This document shows, in pieces, positions 35,067 to 44,204 of a DNA stretch of 48,554 nt. A program made the translations under genes and the position numbers. Positions within the stretch are counted from its first letter, which is position 1. The number at the start of each line of letters is the position of its first letter. The notes under the pieces are model-generated. The model made no database searches and was not told the DNA's origin. It saw only the letters and a program-made list of their open reading frames with translations. The stretch is from CAZAMP01 sp964486455 (GTDB taxonomy: Bacteria; Eisenbacteria; RBG-16-71-46; CAZAMP01): the NCBI GenBank assembly GCA_964486455.1, contig CAZAMP010000032.1, positions 1 to 48,554 of the forward strand, given 5' to 3'.

Positions 35067-38000
35067 ATGAGCAAGTCAGGCATCGCGGCGTTTTCCATTC
35101 TGATCCTCGCCCTTGCCTCTCCGTTGGCCGCGGGAGAGCGTGGAACGGTCATCGAGGATTTCGAGTCGGGCAGTGTGGTTCTGGACAGCTATCCGGACCA
35201 GGACCAGGAGCCGGGCTCCTGGGAGGTGACATCCCAGAACACTCACGGCGGTTCTGCCTATGCGCTCCGGATCTACGGCAACAGCTGGAAGACGCAGGAC
35301 ATCACCGCCGTCGAGGTCGCGGACTCGACCGTGTGGCAGGTCGCCGTCTACGCCGAACGCCTGGGGGAAATGCAGGCCTTCGGTGTGAGTGACGGCACCA
35401 ATGAACTCCTCTACACCTTTTCCGGTGGACAGCTTCCCGAGGGCACCCAGTGGTGGACGGTTTACCAAGGCGCGTTTCCGCTCGACGAGTGGTATGCGTA
35501 TCTCTTGCCGATCGGTGAAGATTGGTTCGCGACGTATGGCTATCATCCAACGATAACGAAGCTCATCTACGTGAACGATGACGACGGAGGCGGACAAAAC
35601 GGCACAACCGTCTACGATGAGATCGTTGACGTAACGGATGACCTCCCGATCGCGCCCACCGCTGAAATCCTACACAGCGTCGAGAGGACGCAGCGCGTGG
35701 CGAAGAATCTCTTCCGTGTCGGCATCCAGTTCTTCGGAGAGGTAACGGATCCGGACTCCGAGACCCATCAGTTCTCGTGGGACTTCGGAGACAGCAGCTT
35801 CAGCGACGAGCAGAACCCGCTTCATGAATTCCTTGCCGAGGCGAACTACACCTTCACAGTTTCATTGACGGTCACGGACGACGATGCTCTGGCCGGCCGG
35901 GACACGGTCCAGGTTACCGTCGAACCGGGCGAGGGCGACTTGCCGTTCACGATGAACTTCGTCGGCGACATCATGTATGCGCGGTCTTACGAGTCGAACG
36001 GCGGGATCATCGATCAATATGGAGTCGATGCCATCTTCGAGCCGACGATGTCCATCCTCGGGGACGCCGCCGACGTGAGCGTCTGCAATCTCGAGTGCCC
36101 CTTCACGGACCGCGGAGCACCGCATCCGACGAAGAGCGTCGTCTTTCGCGCGCGGCCCGAGAACATCATCGGCGTCTACAACGCCGGCATCGACATCGCG
36201 GATCTCGGCAACAACCACATCATCGACTACGGCGAGCCCGGCATGCTCCAGACAATGGAGCTTCTCGACTCGCTCGATATCCGCTACTCCGGTGCAGGGA
36301 CAAACGACTACTTCGCGCTGCAACCGACCTTCTGGACCGAAGAAGGCGTACGTGTCGCGCTCCTGGGCATGAGCAACCGAACGGGGCGCCAGTGGAATTA
36401 CCAGCCGTTCCTCGACGCAGGCGCCAACAAGCCCGGCTTCGCCTACGTCGTGCCCAAGAACCTCGAAGAGGCGCTCGAATATACTGACGGCGTTGCCGAC
36501 GTCGTCATCCTGCAGCTGCACAGCGGACCCGAATACCAGACCGCGCCTCCGGAGCGGGGACTTCCCGGCGAACTCTCACCGGCGAACGCGGACGGGTTGG
36601 ATTCTCCCCCTCCGGTCGAAGCTGTCACGATCAGTCCGGATGACCCGGACTTCCACTTCCGGAACGAGCCGACCCCCGGCGATCGCGAGCTACGTCGTAT
36701 GGCCCTCGATATGGGCTACGACATCGTGATCAACCATCATCCGCACGTGCTGCAGGGGTTCGAAGTCCACGACGGCAAGCTGATCGCGCACAGCCTGGGG
36801 AACTTCATCTTCGATCTCTACTATCCCGAGACCATGCCCACGATCGTCTTGACCCTCGAAATCGACAAGACCGGGATCGTCGGAACCACCTTCGTTCCCG
36901 CGTGGATCGACGACTACATCACGCAGCCGGCGACGGGGCAGCTGGGTCGCGAAATACTCGATCGAATGGCAGACTACTCGCGGCCGATGAACGCGCTCGT
37001 CGCGGTTGACACCGAAACAAGTGTCGCGCGGATCTATCTGAGTCGCGACGATGCCGATTCGACCATCACGCCCTCTGAGGCCACGGTTCCTCTGCAGGAA
37101 CAGGACGGCATGTGGGTCTCTCCTCCGATCGCTTTGAACGGAGCGGGAAGTCTCTCGCGTCTGGTCTCGGTGACCGGGGACGGTCTCACCGATGTCGAAG
37201 TGAGCTATGGACGGGAGATCCTATGGCACGGGGGCTTCGAGCCGGAAGGAGCCACGTTCTGGGACGTGAACACGTCGGATGAGTGGCTCGACGACACCGA
37301 ATTCTACCGCGGAACGCGCTCTCTCGCGCTGCGGCGCGACGACAGCGACAACGGAGCGACCGGAACGGACCTCGAGAAACACCTGCCATGCGATCCCGAA
37401 AAACGGCACTCGTTTGCCGGATACATGAAGGCCGACAACGCGGCCGACGCCGTCGTCATGGCGCGCTTCTATGACGGCCGCTCCTCAGGTTCTCCCATCA
37501 GCAGCACGGATATCGGACCACGCTTCACCGGAAGCCAGGACTGGTTCCATCAGTGGATGGATCTGGATACGCCGGGTGACGCCGACTACTTCGAGGTTCG
37601 GTGCAGTAACGACGCTCCGAACAACGGCACCGGCTATGCCTGGTTCGACGAGCTCGCGTTCATCGAGTGGGGACCTTGGGTCGATGGCGGCGCACCGGTT
37701 TCCGTGGGCTCACCCAACAACTACCGCTTCGTTCAGATTCGCACCCCGAACCCGGGCGTAGCGAGCGTGACCGTCGCGTATGAGGAGACCGACTACGATA
37801 AGGCGCCGGTCGTCGCGGCGGGAGGCACGCGCGTCGTCGACGCGGGATCACTCGTGCGAAACGCCCCGAATCCGTTCAGTCCGCGTACGCGAATCACGCT
37901 GTGGGTCCCGGCCGGAGATCGTCCGGTTCCCGCGACGCTCGCGGTGTACGACGTTCGGGGACGCAAAGTAGCGACGCTCTTCGACGGGATCCTTCCCGGC

Positions 38001-38129
38001 GGCATCCGGCGCGACTTCATGTGGGACGGACGCGACGCCAGCGGCCACCGGTTGTCGAGCGGTGTCTACTTCTCACGCGCGACCGTGGGATCGGAAACGC
38101 ACAGCGGGAAGATGCTACTGATCAGATAG
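35067..38129 (+). CDS. Exported CapA-type protein with PKD and FlgD/T9SS-like domains
   Basis: A 1020-residue mosaic surface protein. Signal peptide 1-22; a carbohydrate-binding-like jelly roll (~25-190, starting VIEDFESGS); a PKD domain (~200-290, FSWDFGDSSFSDEQNP); a CapA/PgsA-type metallophosphatase-like domain (~295-640: MNFVGDIMYAR, NLECPFTDRG, LGNNHIIDYG, VINHHPHVLQGFEVHDGK, AHSLGNFIFD). Then beta-sandwich regions and a C-terminal sorting module ending in MLLIR. CapA proteins take part in poly-gamma-glutamate capsule handling; export and extra adhesive domains make a polymer-processing role at the surface plausible. The stop overlaps the convergent repeat-protein gene by 15 bases. Confidence 0.88.
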   Translation: MSKSGIAAFSILILALASPLAAGERGTVIEDFESGSVVLDSYPDQDQEPGSWEVTSQNTHGGSAYALRIYGNSWKTQDITAVEVADSTVWQVAVYAERLGEMQAFGVSDGTNELLYTFSGGQLPEGTQWWTVYQGAFPLDEWYAYLLPIGEDWFATYGYHPTITKLIYVNDDDGGGQNGTTVYDEIVDVTDDLPIAPTAEILHSVERTQRVAKNLFRVGIQFFGEVTDPDSETHQFSWDFGDSSFSDEQNPLHEFLAEANYTFTVSLTVTDDDALAGRDTVQVTVEPGEGDLPFTMNFVGDIMYARSYESNGGIIDQYGVDAIFEPTMSILGDAADVSVCNLECPFTDRGAPHPTKSVVFRARPENIIGVYNAGIDIADLGNNHIIDYGEPGMLQTMELLDSLDIRYSGAGTNDYFALQPTFWTEEGVRVALLGMSNRTGRQWNYQPFLDAGANKPGFAYVVPKNLEEALEYTDGVADVVILQLHSGPEYQTAPPERGLPGELSPANADGLDSPPPVEAVTISPDDPDFHFRNEPTPGDRELRRMALDMGYDIVINHHPHVLQGFEVHDGKLIAHSLGNFIFDLYYPETMPTIVLTLEIDKTGIVGTTFVPAWIDDYITQPATGQLGREILDRMADYSRPMNALVAVDTETSVARIYLSRDDADSTITPSEATVPLQEQDGMWVSPPIALNGAGSLSRLVSVTGDGLTDVEVSYGREILWHGGFEPEGATFWDVNTSDEWLDDTEFYRGTRSLALRRDDSDNGATGTDLEKHLPCDPEKRHSFAGYMKADNAADAVVMARFYDGRSSGSPISSTDIGPRFTGSQDWFHQWMDLDTPGDADYFEVRCSNDAPNNGTGYAWFDELAFIEWGPWVDGGAPVSVGSPNNYRFVQIRTPNPGVASVTVAYEETDYDKAPVVAAGGTRVVDAGSLVRNAPNPFSPRTRITLWVPAGDRPVPATLAVYDVRGRKVATLFDGILPGGIRRDFMWDGRDASGHRLSSGVYFSRATVGSETHSGKMLLIR

Positions 38130-40241
38130 GGGTTCCCAGAGCGCGATATGGGTCGACCGACCGTCTCCGGCTTGCGTGAATCGCCCGCCGACCACGATGG
38201 CGTTTCCGGAGATCGTCAACGCATTGACGCGGTCATCGAGGCCGGCCCCGAACACGGACCAAGCGGTTCCATCCCATCGCGCCAACCGACGTGCTTCTAC
38301 GCCGCCAATCCGCACGAACGATCCCCCGACGATCAGATCGCCGGAGCGCTCCTGGATGGCGTTTACCAGCGAGCGGTTTCGGCCCAAGGGTGGTTCCGGT
38401 TGGGTGTCGAGGCCCAACCATGATGTGCCGTCCCAGATGGCCACGCATTCCGCCCGCGTGCCCCCGGCCGTTCTGAATGGGCCTCCAAAGGCTACCCCAT
38501 CCCCGAACGGCGCGATCGTGAAGGCGGGCGCGTCGAGACCGGAGCCGAGCGCCCGCCAGCTCGAACCGTCCCAGACCGCGACGTTTTTCGCGGATAGGTT
38601 CCCGACCTGCTCGAACTCACCACCGACGACGAGCTCGCCACCGACCGATGCGAGCGCGTAGACACCTCCGTTCGGGGCCTCGCCGATGTACTCCCATCGC
38701 GATCCATTCCATCGGGCCAACGTCCCACGCCCCACACAGCCTCCGTTTGCGACGTCACCATCTCCTTCGCGCGTCGCCCTCCCGAAAGTCCCGCCCGCGA
38801 CGATGTCGCCGCGATGAACGGCAAGGGCCAAGACGGTTCCATCGAGCCCTCGGCCCAGGGCATTCCAGCGGGAGCCGTCCCACGAGGCCACGTGATTGAC
38901 CACCACGCCATCGGCCTCTGTGAAGCGTCCCCCCACGACGAGACGGTCGTCGTGCAGCACCATTGACCAGATCGTGGCGTTCGTCCCCAACCCAAGAGAC
39001 TCCCACGCGGACCCGGTCCACCTGGCGACGTTGTTCACGGCGACCGCGCCGGCCCGAGAGAAGGATCCCGCCGCGAAGAACGCACCCTCATCGACTCCGT
39101 CGGCCAGCACACTGTGGACGCGACCGTTCAGACCCTGTCCGCCACCCGGTGCGTTCCACGCGCCGCCCTCCCGCTGGGCGATGAATTCGGCGGGGCGGCC
39201 GTCGACCTGAGTGAAATCGCCGACGATGATGAGCCGGCCGTCCGCGTCACCCATCCCGATAACGGCGCCGTCGATGCCATCGATCACCGGCATCCAGCGA
39301 TCGCGTCTCCACTCCGCCAAGTGCGGGACGCCGAGCTGCCCGGAACGTGTGAACCATCCGCCCGCATACAACCGCTCATCGACCGAGACGAGCGCACGTA
39401 CCTCGTCGCTGAAGCCGGCGCCCATCGCGTGCCATTGCCTGCCATCCCATCGCGCAACACCGATCGCGGCACGTCGTCCCGCCGTCCCAAAGGCTCCGCC
39501 CGCGACGACATCGTCTCCATGAACGACGAGCGCACGAACGGGTCCGTCAAGGCCCTCGCTCAAAGGCTCCCAGACCTCCCCGTCGAAAACCGTCACGTGA
39601 CGCGCGCTGATGACGCCCGCATCACCGCCGGCTGAAATGTCGACCTCCGTGAAGAGCCCGCCGACGACCAGCCGGCCTTCGTAAACGGCAAGCGCGCGAA
39701 CGGGCGCGTTCACACCGCCGGCGATCGGCCGCCACACCGAGCCATCCCACGCGGCGAGATGGCCGGCTTGAGGGTGAAGCTCCTCCTCCTGACCTCCACC
39801 TAGAATGGAGGTGCCACCCGCAATGAGCCGCCCGTCGAAGACGGCCAGCGCCTCGACAGCGCCGTCGAGCCCGTTGCCGATCGCGACCCAGCGCGCACCC
39901 TCCCAGCGGGCGACGCCTCGGCACCGCTCACCTCCCGCCACTGTGAAGCCCCCGGCGGCGACGACGTTGCCCTCATAGAGCGCGAGCGCCGACACGATCC
40001 CGTTGGTCCCACCGCCCAGTGACCGCCAACGATTGCCGTCCCAGCGGGCGATATGGTTGACGCGCTCGCTGCCGGCCCAGCGAAACGTTCCACCGACAAT
40101 GACCTCATCATCGACATGGATCACGGCTCTGGCTTGACCGCTCAGGCCCGGCGGCCCGAACGCGTCGGACCAGTTCGCGGAGGCCGTGGATTCGCCGGCC
40201 ACCCAACCGCAAATGAGAACGATCATGATTGTGCGCATCAT
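38115..40241 (-). CDS. Secreted protein of about 14 tandem GGxF repeats
   Basis: A 708-residue exported protein with a signal peptide (MMRTIMIVLICGWVAGESTASA). Almost all the rest is about 14 repeats of ~48 residues with the pattern ARWDG..W..LG.G..G.V.AL....G.LVVGG.FT.AGG; for instance VVGGRFTEADG, VAGGAFGTAG, VVGGEFEQVG. Such repeats fold as kelch/propeller or beta-solenoid-like structures. Unlike its neighbours it has no FlgD-like module or basic tail, ending IALWEPLSDQ. The start at 40241 (or the adjacent ATG 40238) is chosen because the signal peptide begins there. It is divergent from a lipoprotein gene. Confidence 0.83.
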   Translation of the reverse strand: MMRTIMIVLICGWVAGESTASANWSDAFGPPGLSGQARAVIHVDDEVIVGGTFRWAGSERVNHIARWDGNRWRSLGGGTNGIVSALALYEGNVVAAGGFTVAGGERCRGVARWEGARWVAIGNGLDGAVEALAVFDGRLIAGGTSILGGGQEEELHPQAGHLAAWDGSVWRPIAGGVNAPVRALAVYEGRLVVGGLFTEVDISAGGDAGVISARHVTVFDGEVWEPLSEGLDGPVRALVVHGDDVVAGGAFGTAGRRAAIGVARWDGRQWHAMGAGFSDEVRALVSVDERLYAGGWFTRSGQLGVPHLAEWRRDRWMPVIDGIDGAVIGMGDADGRLIIVGDFTQVDGRPAEFIAQREGGAWNAPGGGQGLNGRVHSVLADGVDEGAFFAAGSFSRAGAVAVNNVARWTGSAWESLGLGTNATIWSMVLHDDRLVVGGRFTEADGVVVNHVASWDGSRWNALGRGLDGTVLALAVHRGDIVAGGTFGRATREGDGDVANGGCVGRGTLARWNGSRWEYIGEAPNGGVYALASVGGELVVGGEFEQVGNLSAKNVAVWDGSSWRALGSGLDAPAFTIAPFGDGVAFGGPFRTAGGTRAECVAIWDGTSWLGLDTQPEPPLGRNRSLVNAIQERSGDLIVGGSFVRIGGVEARRLARWDGTAWSVFGAGLDDRVNALTISGNAIVVGGRFTQAGDGRSTHIALWEPLSDQ

Positions 40242-40394
40242 GTCGCCAGGATACTGGTCAGCATGAGAAGGCGCCACGATAAGCGGCATGCGGGGCGGCG
40301 GGCGGACGCGCGTGTTCGCGAGGGTCAAACCCGATCACGGATGCTACACTACGCGCTCCCACGGATGTGCGTGAGCGTTGACTCGAGGATGGAG

Positions 40395-43322
40395 ATGAAC
40401 GGGACGGCCAGTCGCCGCAGATTCCGCCGCAACGGATGGATCACCATCGGCCGGGCTCCGCTGCTGACCGCTCTCCTCGCACTGCTCGCCGCGTGCGGTG
40501 ACTCGAGCCCGGATCCACCGCCGCTCCCAGACTCGGAACCCGCCCCGCAGCCGTTTCCCCCCTGGGTGCAGCGCGGTGTCGTCGGCACTTACGAACCGAT
40601 AGGCGGCAGCTGGGCGATCAACCCAGCCGCCTATTCATATCGATACCACACTGCCTTCGATCGACTGTCGGTCTATGCGGCCGACCGAACGCGCTGCGAT
40701 GCCGTCCGGATCACGCAACCCGCCGACTACGGACCTCCATTCGACCGACAGAACAACGTCTTCGCGATCGTCGAGGCGGAGCTCTATGACCGAACCGACG
40801 ACGACACCGAACACTACCGACACGATCGGCGTCGCAATCTGCTTCGCCCCGAGATCGTGGCCCGCATCAAGGCGGATTCGGCGCGACCGGAATCCTCCCC
40901 CGATGTAACCACCGATGGCAACCTCACCAGCCCCATCGACGGTGACCTCTGGGCATCGACCGCCGAACGCCAACCCCATTGGATTCAATACGACTTCTCA
41001 CGTGAAGTTGCGTGGAACCAGCTCGTGATCTACTGGCCCATGCTCGAGCATCTGGGTCCCTGGCCGCGAGACATCAATGAGATCCAGGGTCTTCGCTCTC
41101 AGCGAATCGTCGTGCAGGCTCGCCGCGACGGCCAGTGGACGACGGTGCCGATCGAAGAGCAACGACCCGGCGCCCGACACGATGGACACTTTCTGAGACG
41201 GCTTCTCCGCCTCCCGGACGAGCCGGCGAGCCGTCTCTCCCATCTCGACGCCTTCGGCCGATGGCGCTTCACCGTGAAACGCGACCTCACACTTCATGCG
41301 GACGCAACCGAAACGGAGATTGAGGACGATTGGCAGATCGCGGTCCCGGAAGCGTCACCTGATCTTCTTCACCTCGCGGCGCGAGAGCTTTCGGAGTACC
41401 TCGAGAAGGCGATGGCGATCGGACCGATCGCGGTCGGCACATCCACGCATCCGCCGGTCACCAACGCGGAGCAGATGCGAAACACGATCACCATCGGGCT
41501 CCTGGACGACGCCCCGCCCGAATTCCGCGATGCGCTGACCGCTACCGAGAGAAAGCGACTGGATGACTACTGCAGCGGACCCGAGTCGTACGCGATTTTC
41601 GTGGGGCCCGATCGGATCTGGGCGATGGGCCGTGATGCCCTTGGCGCACGGTATGCCGCGTGCCGAATCGAGGAACACATGATGACGCGCGGCGCACCGT
41701 TCGTCTCACGCGGCCTCGAAGTCCGCCGGCCCGTCTTTCTCCCGCGCGCGGCGGCGGGCTACTCCTTCGGAACCGGCGGACCCGACGGACTCGGATTCCC
41801 CGATGCCTATCTTTCACTCATGGTTCACTACTACCTGGACGCGATCTATCTTTTCCAAGCGGGCGCGTATCTCGACGTGACCGGCGTGGTCGGCTCGAGC
41901 CTGGATCCGGTACTGAGTGGAGATCCAGAGAAGCGACGGCAGATCGCACGACTCATCTCACGTGCGTCCCGTCAGGGGCTCGGCGTCTACTGGTGCGTGA
42001 CGCTACCCGGCTTCCTTCCGCCCGAGGTCTACTCCCGCCACCCCGGGATTCGCGGAGGGTGCCCCGAGCCGTACGTCATATGTCTCAGCACGGAAGAAGG
42101 ACGCAGCTTCATTGAGGACGCTGCGCGGCGGATCGTCGAGCAGTTCCCCGGCCTCCGGGGCATCGTCGTTCTTCGGACGGAGATGAGCCACACGTGCGGG
42201 GGACGACAACGATGTGGCCGGTGTCGACGCGAGACCGATCCCGATCACGATCCGGTTCAGCGAATCTTCGAATGGACTGCCGCGGCGGCGCGCTCGATAA
42301 ATCCCGATGTCGAGACCATCGCGTTCGACTGGCGGGGTGGCGGGATTCTCGCGCCCGACGAGCCCGGGCTGCCGGATGGGATCGACTACTGGATGCGTCC
42401 CGACCGCTTCGTATCGGGAACTCCCGAGAATGATATTCGAGACGTGGAGCCGCACGACGCGTTCACGACCCTCGTTCGTTCCCATCGTCCCGGGAGGCGC
42501 GTCTGGGTGGAGAGTCAGCTTTCCCATCCGTTCCCGTTCCACACGCAGCCGGAGATTCCCGTGGCCGATCTCTATTGGAGGAAGTGGCTCAGGCTTCGCG
42601 AGCTCACCGACAGCCAACCGATCGACTCGCCGCCGCTCGCCTTTGCAGGTGGGAATGGCTCGGGTTTCGCACCGACCACGATGCAGGATCTCGGGCTTCG
42701 AGTGCTCTTGTGGGATCCCATCGGGCCGATGGAAGACGAGCTTCGGCGAGTGGCCCGCCGCTGGTTCGGTCCGGACGCGACCGAGGATGTTCTCGCGGCG
42801 TGGCACACGTTCTCTCAGGCGGTCCGAGAGCATGTCCACTTCGGCAAATACTTCACGCGGGCCTGCCGCACGCGCCTACCCGGCTTCGAAGACAAACAGC
42901 TGACTGCGGAGCAGCTCGCCTCGACCGCGCTTCTTCGCAACGAATGGTCCTACGGCGTAGCAAGATTGAGGCGCGCGGCGGAAAAGTCCTCACCGGGCAG
43001 AAGCGAGCTGGCGCGTCTGTCGGTCGCCATGGCGGAGGGAGGGCTCACGGCGTTCGAAAGCGCGCGAAACGCCCTCCGATGGGCGGACGCGTTCGGTCGA
43101 ATCGATCCCTTGACCGCGCGCGACCGGCTGCCGCCCTCGGCCACCGCCGGCGCCCGCGCGATACTCGAGGCCGAGCGTCTCAACACCGAGCGCACCATCG
43201 CTCTCTTCTCGCGCTACGCTCAGTTTCGGACACACCCGTACTACCGGAACTGGTTTGCTCTGCCCACGCTCGTCTTCAAAGAGCGCCAGCTCGCCCGCGC
43301 GGTGGAGCAGCTCCGGCCGTAG
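40395..43322 (+). CDS. Glycosidase-like lipoprotein of unknown specificity
   Basis: A 975-residue lipoprotein, with lipobox LLALLAACGDSS near residue 37. Residues ~130-270 look like a discoidin (F5/8-type) galactose-binding domain (HWIQYDFSREVAWNQLVIYW). A segment at ~300-410 (AARELSEYLEKAMA, WAMGRDALGARYAACRIEEH) resembles the N-terminal domain that precedes GH20 and GH67-type barrels. The following ~450 residues are barrel-like, with GIVVLRTEMSHTC and AFDWRGGG and a Cys-rich insertion CGGRQRCGRCRR that could bind a metal. The start at 40395 has GAGG 6 bases upstream; an upstream ATG at 40389 lacks one. Substrate unknown; a uronic-acid or amino-sugar polymer is a guess. Confidence 0.72.
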   Translation: MNGTASRRRFRRNGWITIGRAPLLTALLALLAACGDSSPDPPPLPDSEPAPQPFPPWVQRGVVGTYEPIGGSWAINPAAYSYRYHTAFDRLSVYAADRTRCDAVRITQPADYGPPFDRQNNVFAIVEAELYDRTDDDTEHYRHDRRRNLLRPEIVARIKADSARPESSPDVTTDGNLTSPIDGDLWASTAERQPHWIQYDFSREVAWNQLVIYWPMLEHLGPWPRDINEIQGLRSQRIVVQARRDGQWTTVPIEEQRPGARHDGHFLRRLLRLPDEPASRLSHLDAFGRWRFTVKRDLTLHADATETEIEDDWQIAVPEASPDLLHLAARELSEYLEKAMAIGPIAVGTSTHPPVTNAEQMRNTITIGLLDDAPPEFRDALTATERKRLDDYCSGPESYAIFVGPDRIWAMGRDALGARYAACRIEEHMMTRGAPFVSRGLEVRRPVFLPRAAAGYSFGTGGPDGLGFPDAYLSLMVHYYLDAIYLFQAGAYLDVTGVVGSSLDPVLSGDPEKRRQIARLISRASRQGLGVYWCVTLPGFLPPEVYSRHPGIRGGCPEPYVICLSTEEGRSFIEDAARRIVEQFPGLRGIVVLRTEMSHTCGGRQRCGRCRRETDPDHDPVQRIFEWTAAAARSINPDVETIAFDWRGGGILAPDEPGLPDGIDYWMRPDRFVSGTPENDIRDVEPHDAFTTLVRSHRPGRRVWVESQLSHPFPFHTQPEIPVADLYWRKWLRLRELTDSQPIDSPPLAFAGGNGSGFAPTTMQDLGLRVLLWDPIGPMEDELRRVARRWFGPDATEDVLAAWHTFSQAVREHVHFGKYFTRACRTRLPGFEDKQLTAEQLASTALLRNEWSYGVARLRRAAEKSSPGRSELARLSVAMAEGGLTAFESARNALRWADAFGRIDPLTARDRLPPSATAGARAILEAERLNTERTIALFSRYAQFRTHPYYRNWFALPTLVFKERQLARAVEQLRP

Positions 43323-43332
43323 CCGGGCGGAA

Positions 43333-44037
43333 CTACTCGACGCGGCCGACCGGCATCAGGCACAGCGGAGTCTCGCCTTCCGGCAGATCGAGGGCCTTCG
43401 CCACGCGATCATCGTAGAACGCCCCGATGGTCACGGTCCCCAGCCCGAGGGAGACCGCCTGCAGCCAGATGTTCTCGGCCACCGCACCCGCCTCGATGTG
43501 AACGTAGCGGATGCCGCGGTCATCGTACTTCCACGTCGTGCGCGAGTAAGTCCCGGAGAGGACCAGGATGACGCCGGCGTCCGTAAGGCACTTCTGCCCC
43601 AAGGCGGACGACGCCACCGCCCGCCTCAAGTCGCCTGACCTCCGTCTCGTCAAAGCATGCGCGGCGGGATCGTAGCGATAGAGACCTGGTCGTAGCCCAT
43701 CCACGTAGACGGCAACGACGTCGAGCTCCATCGGGTAGAGCGCTCCGGCGGACGGGGCGGCCCGCAGTCCCCTCGGGTCCGTGATTCCTTGCCCGGCCCA
43801 GAGCAGCTGCGAGAGGTCGTCGATCGTGAGCGATCCCGGCGCGAAATCGCGGGTCGATCGTCTGGTGGCGATGGCCTTCTCGACGGCCACTCCACCGTCC
43901 TGTTTCGGCGGTGGCAGCGTCACGATCGCCGCCGGTTCGTGATCCGTCGCCGTGCCGCTCTCCGCACTGATCCCCGTGAGGGCAGCCCCGAGCGTGCCCA
44001 CGACACAGAGAGTGATGATCCACCGTGTTCCGGACAT
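43333..44037 (-). CDS. Exported SagB-type nitroreductase-family protein
   Basis: A 234-residue FMN-dependent nitroreductase-family protein of the SagB/ThcOx type. RRSTRDFAPGSLTIDDLSQLLW and RAAPSAGALYPMELDVV are the FMN-binding signatures; AGAVAENIWLQAVSLGLGTV is the conserved helix. An N-terminal signal peptide or anchor (~4-25) shows export, whereas azoline-forming SagB enzymes are cytosolic. The start at 44037 has GGAGGT upstream; a longer form starting at 44076 would add 13 unconserved residues. No bacteriocin-type genes are near, so a role in peptide modification is not supported. Confidence 0.85.
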   Translation of the reverse strand: MSGTRWIITLCVVGTLGAALTGISAESGTATDHEPAAIVTLPPPKQDGGVAVEKAIATRRSTRDFAPGSLTIDDLSQLLWAGQGITDPRGLRAAPSAGALYPMELDVVAVYVDGLRPGLYRYDPAAHALTRRRSGDLRRAVASSALGQKCLTDAGVILVLSGTYSRTTWKYDDRGIRYVHIEAGAVAENIWLQAVSLGLGTVTIGAFYDDRVAKALDLPEGETPLCLMPVGRVE

Positions 44038-44204
44038 AGCCACCTCCGAAGCCGGGGTTCGAGAGATCCCGTTCACTACACGCTACTCTCGGGATGCGTC
44101 TCATCAAGAGCACAAATCATGACGGTCTGTCTCAACGACGGATATGCTAGCATTGAATGAGGAATCTCCGGAAGGGTGGGCCGGCTGCAACTGGAGGGCT
44201 CGCA

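Noticed and set aside
38115..40241. CRISPR-like or DNA-level tandem repeat
   Set aside because: The repeats are protein-level (GGxF) with diverged nucleotides and varied spacing.
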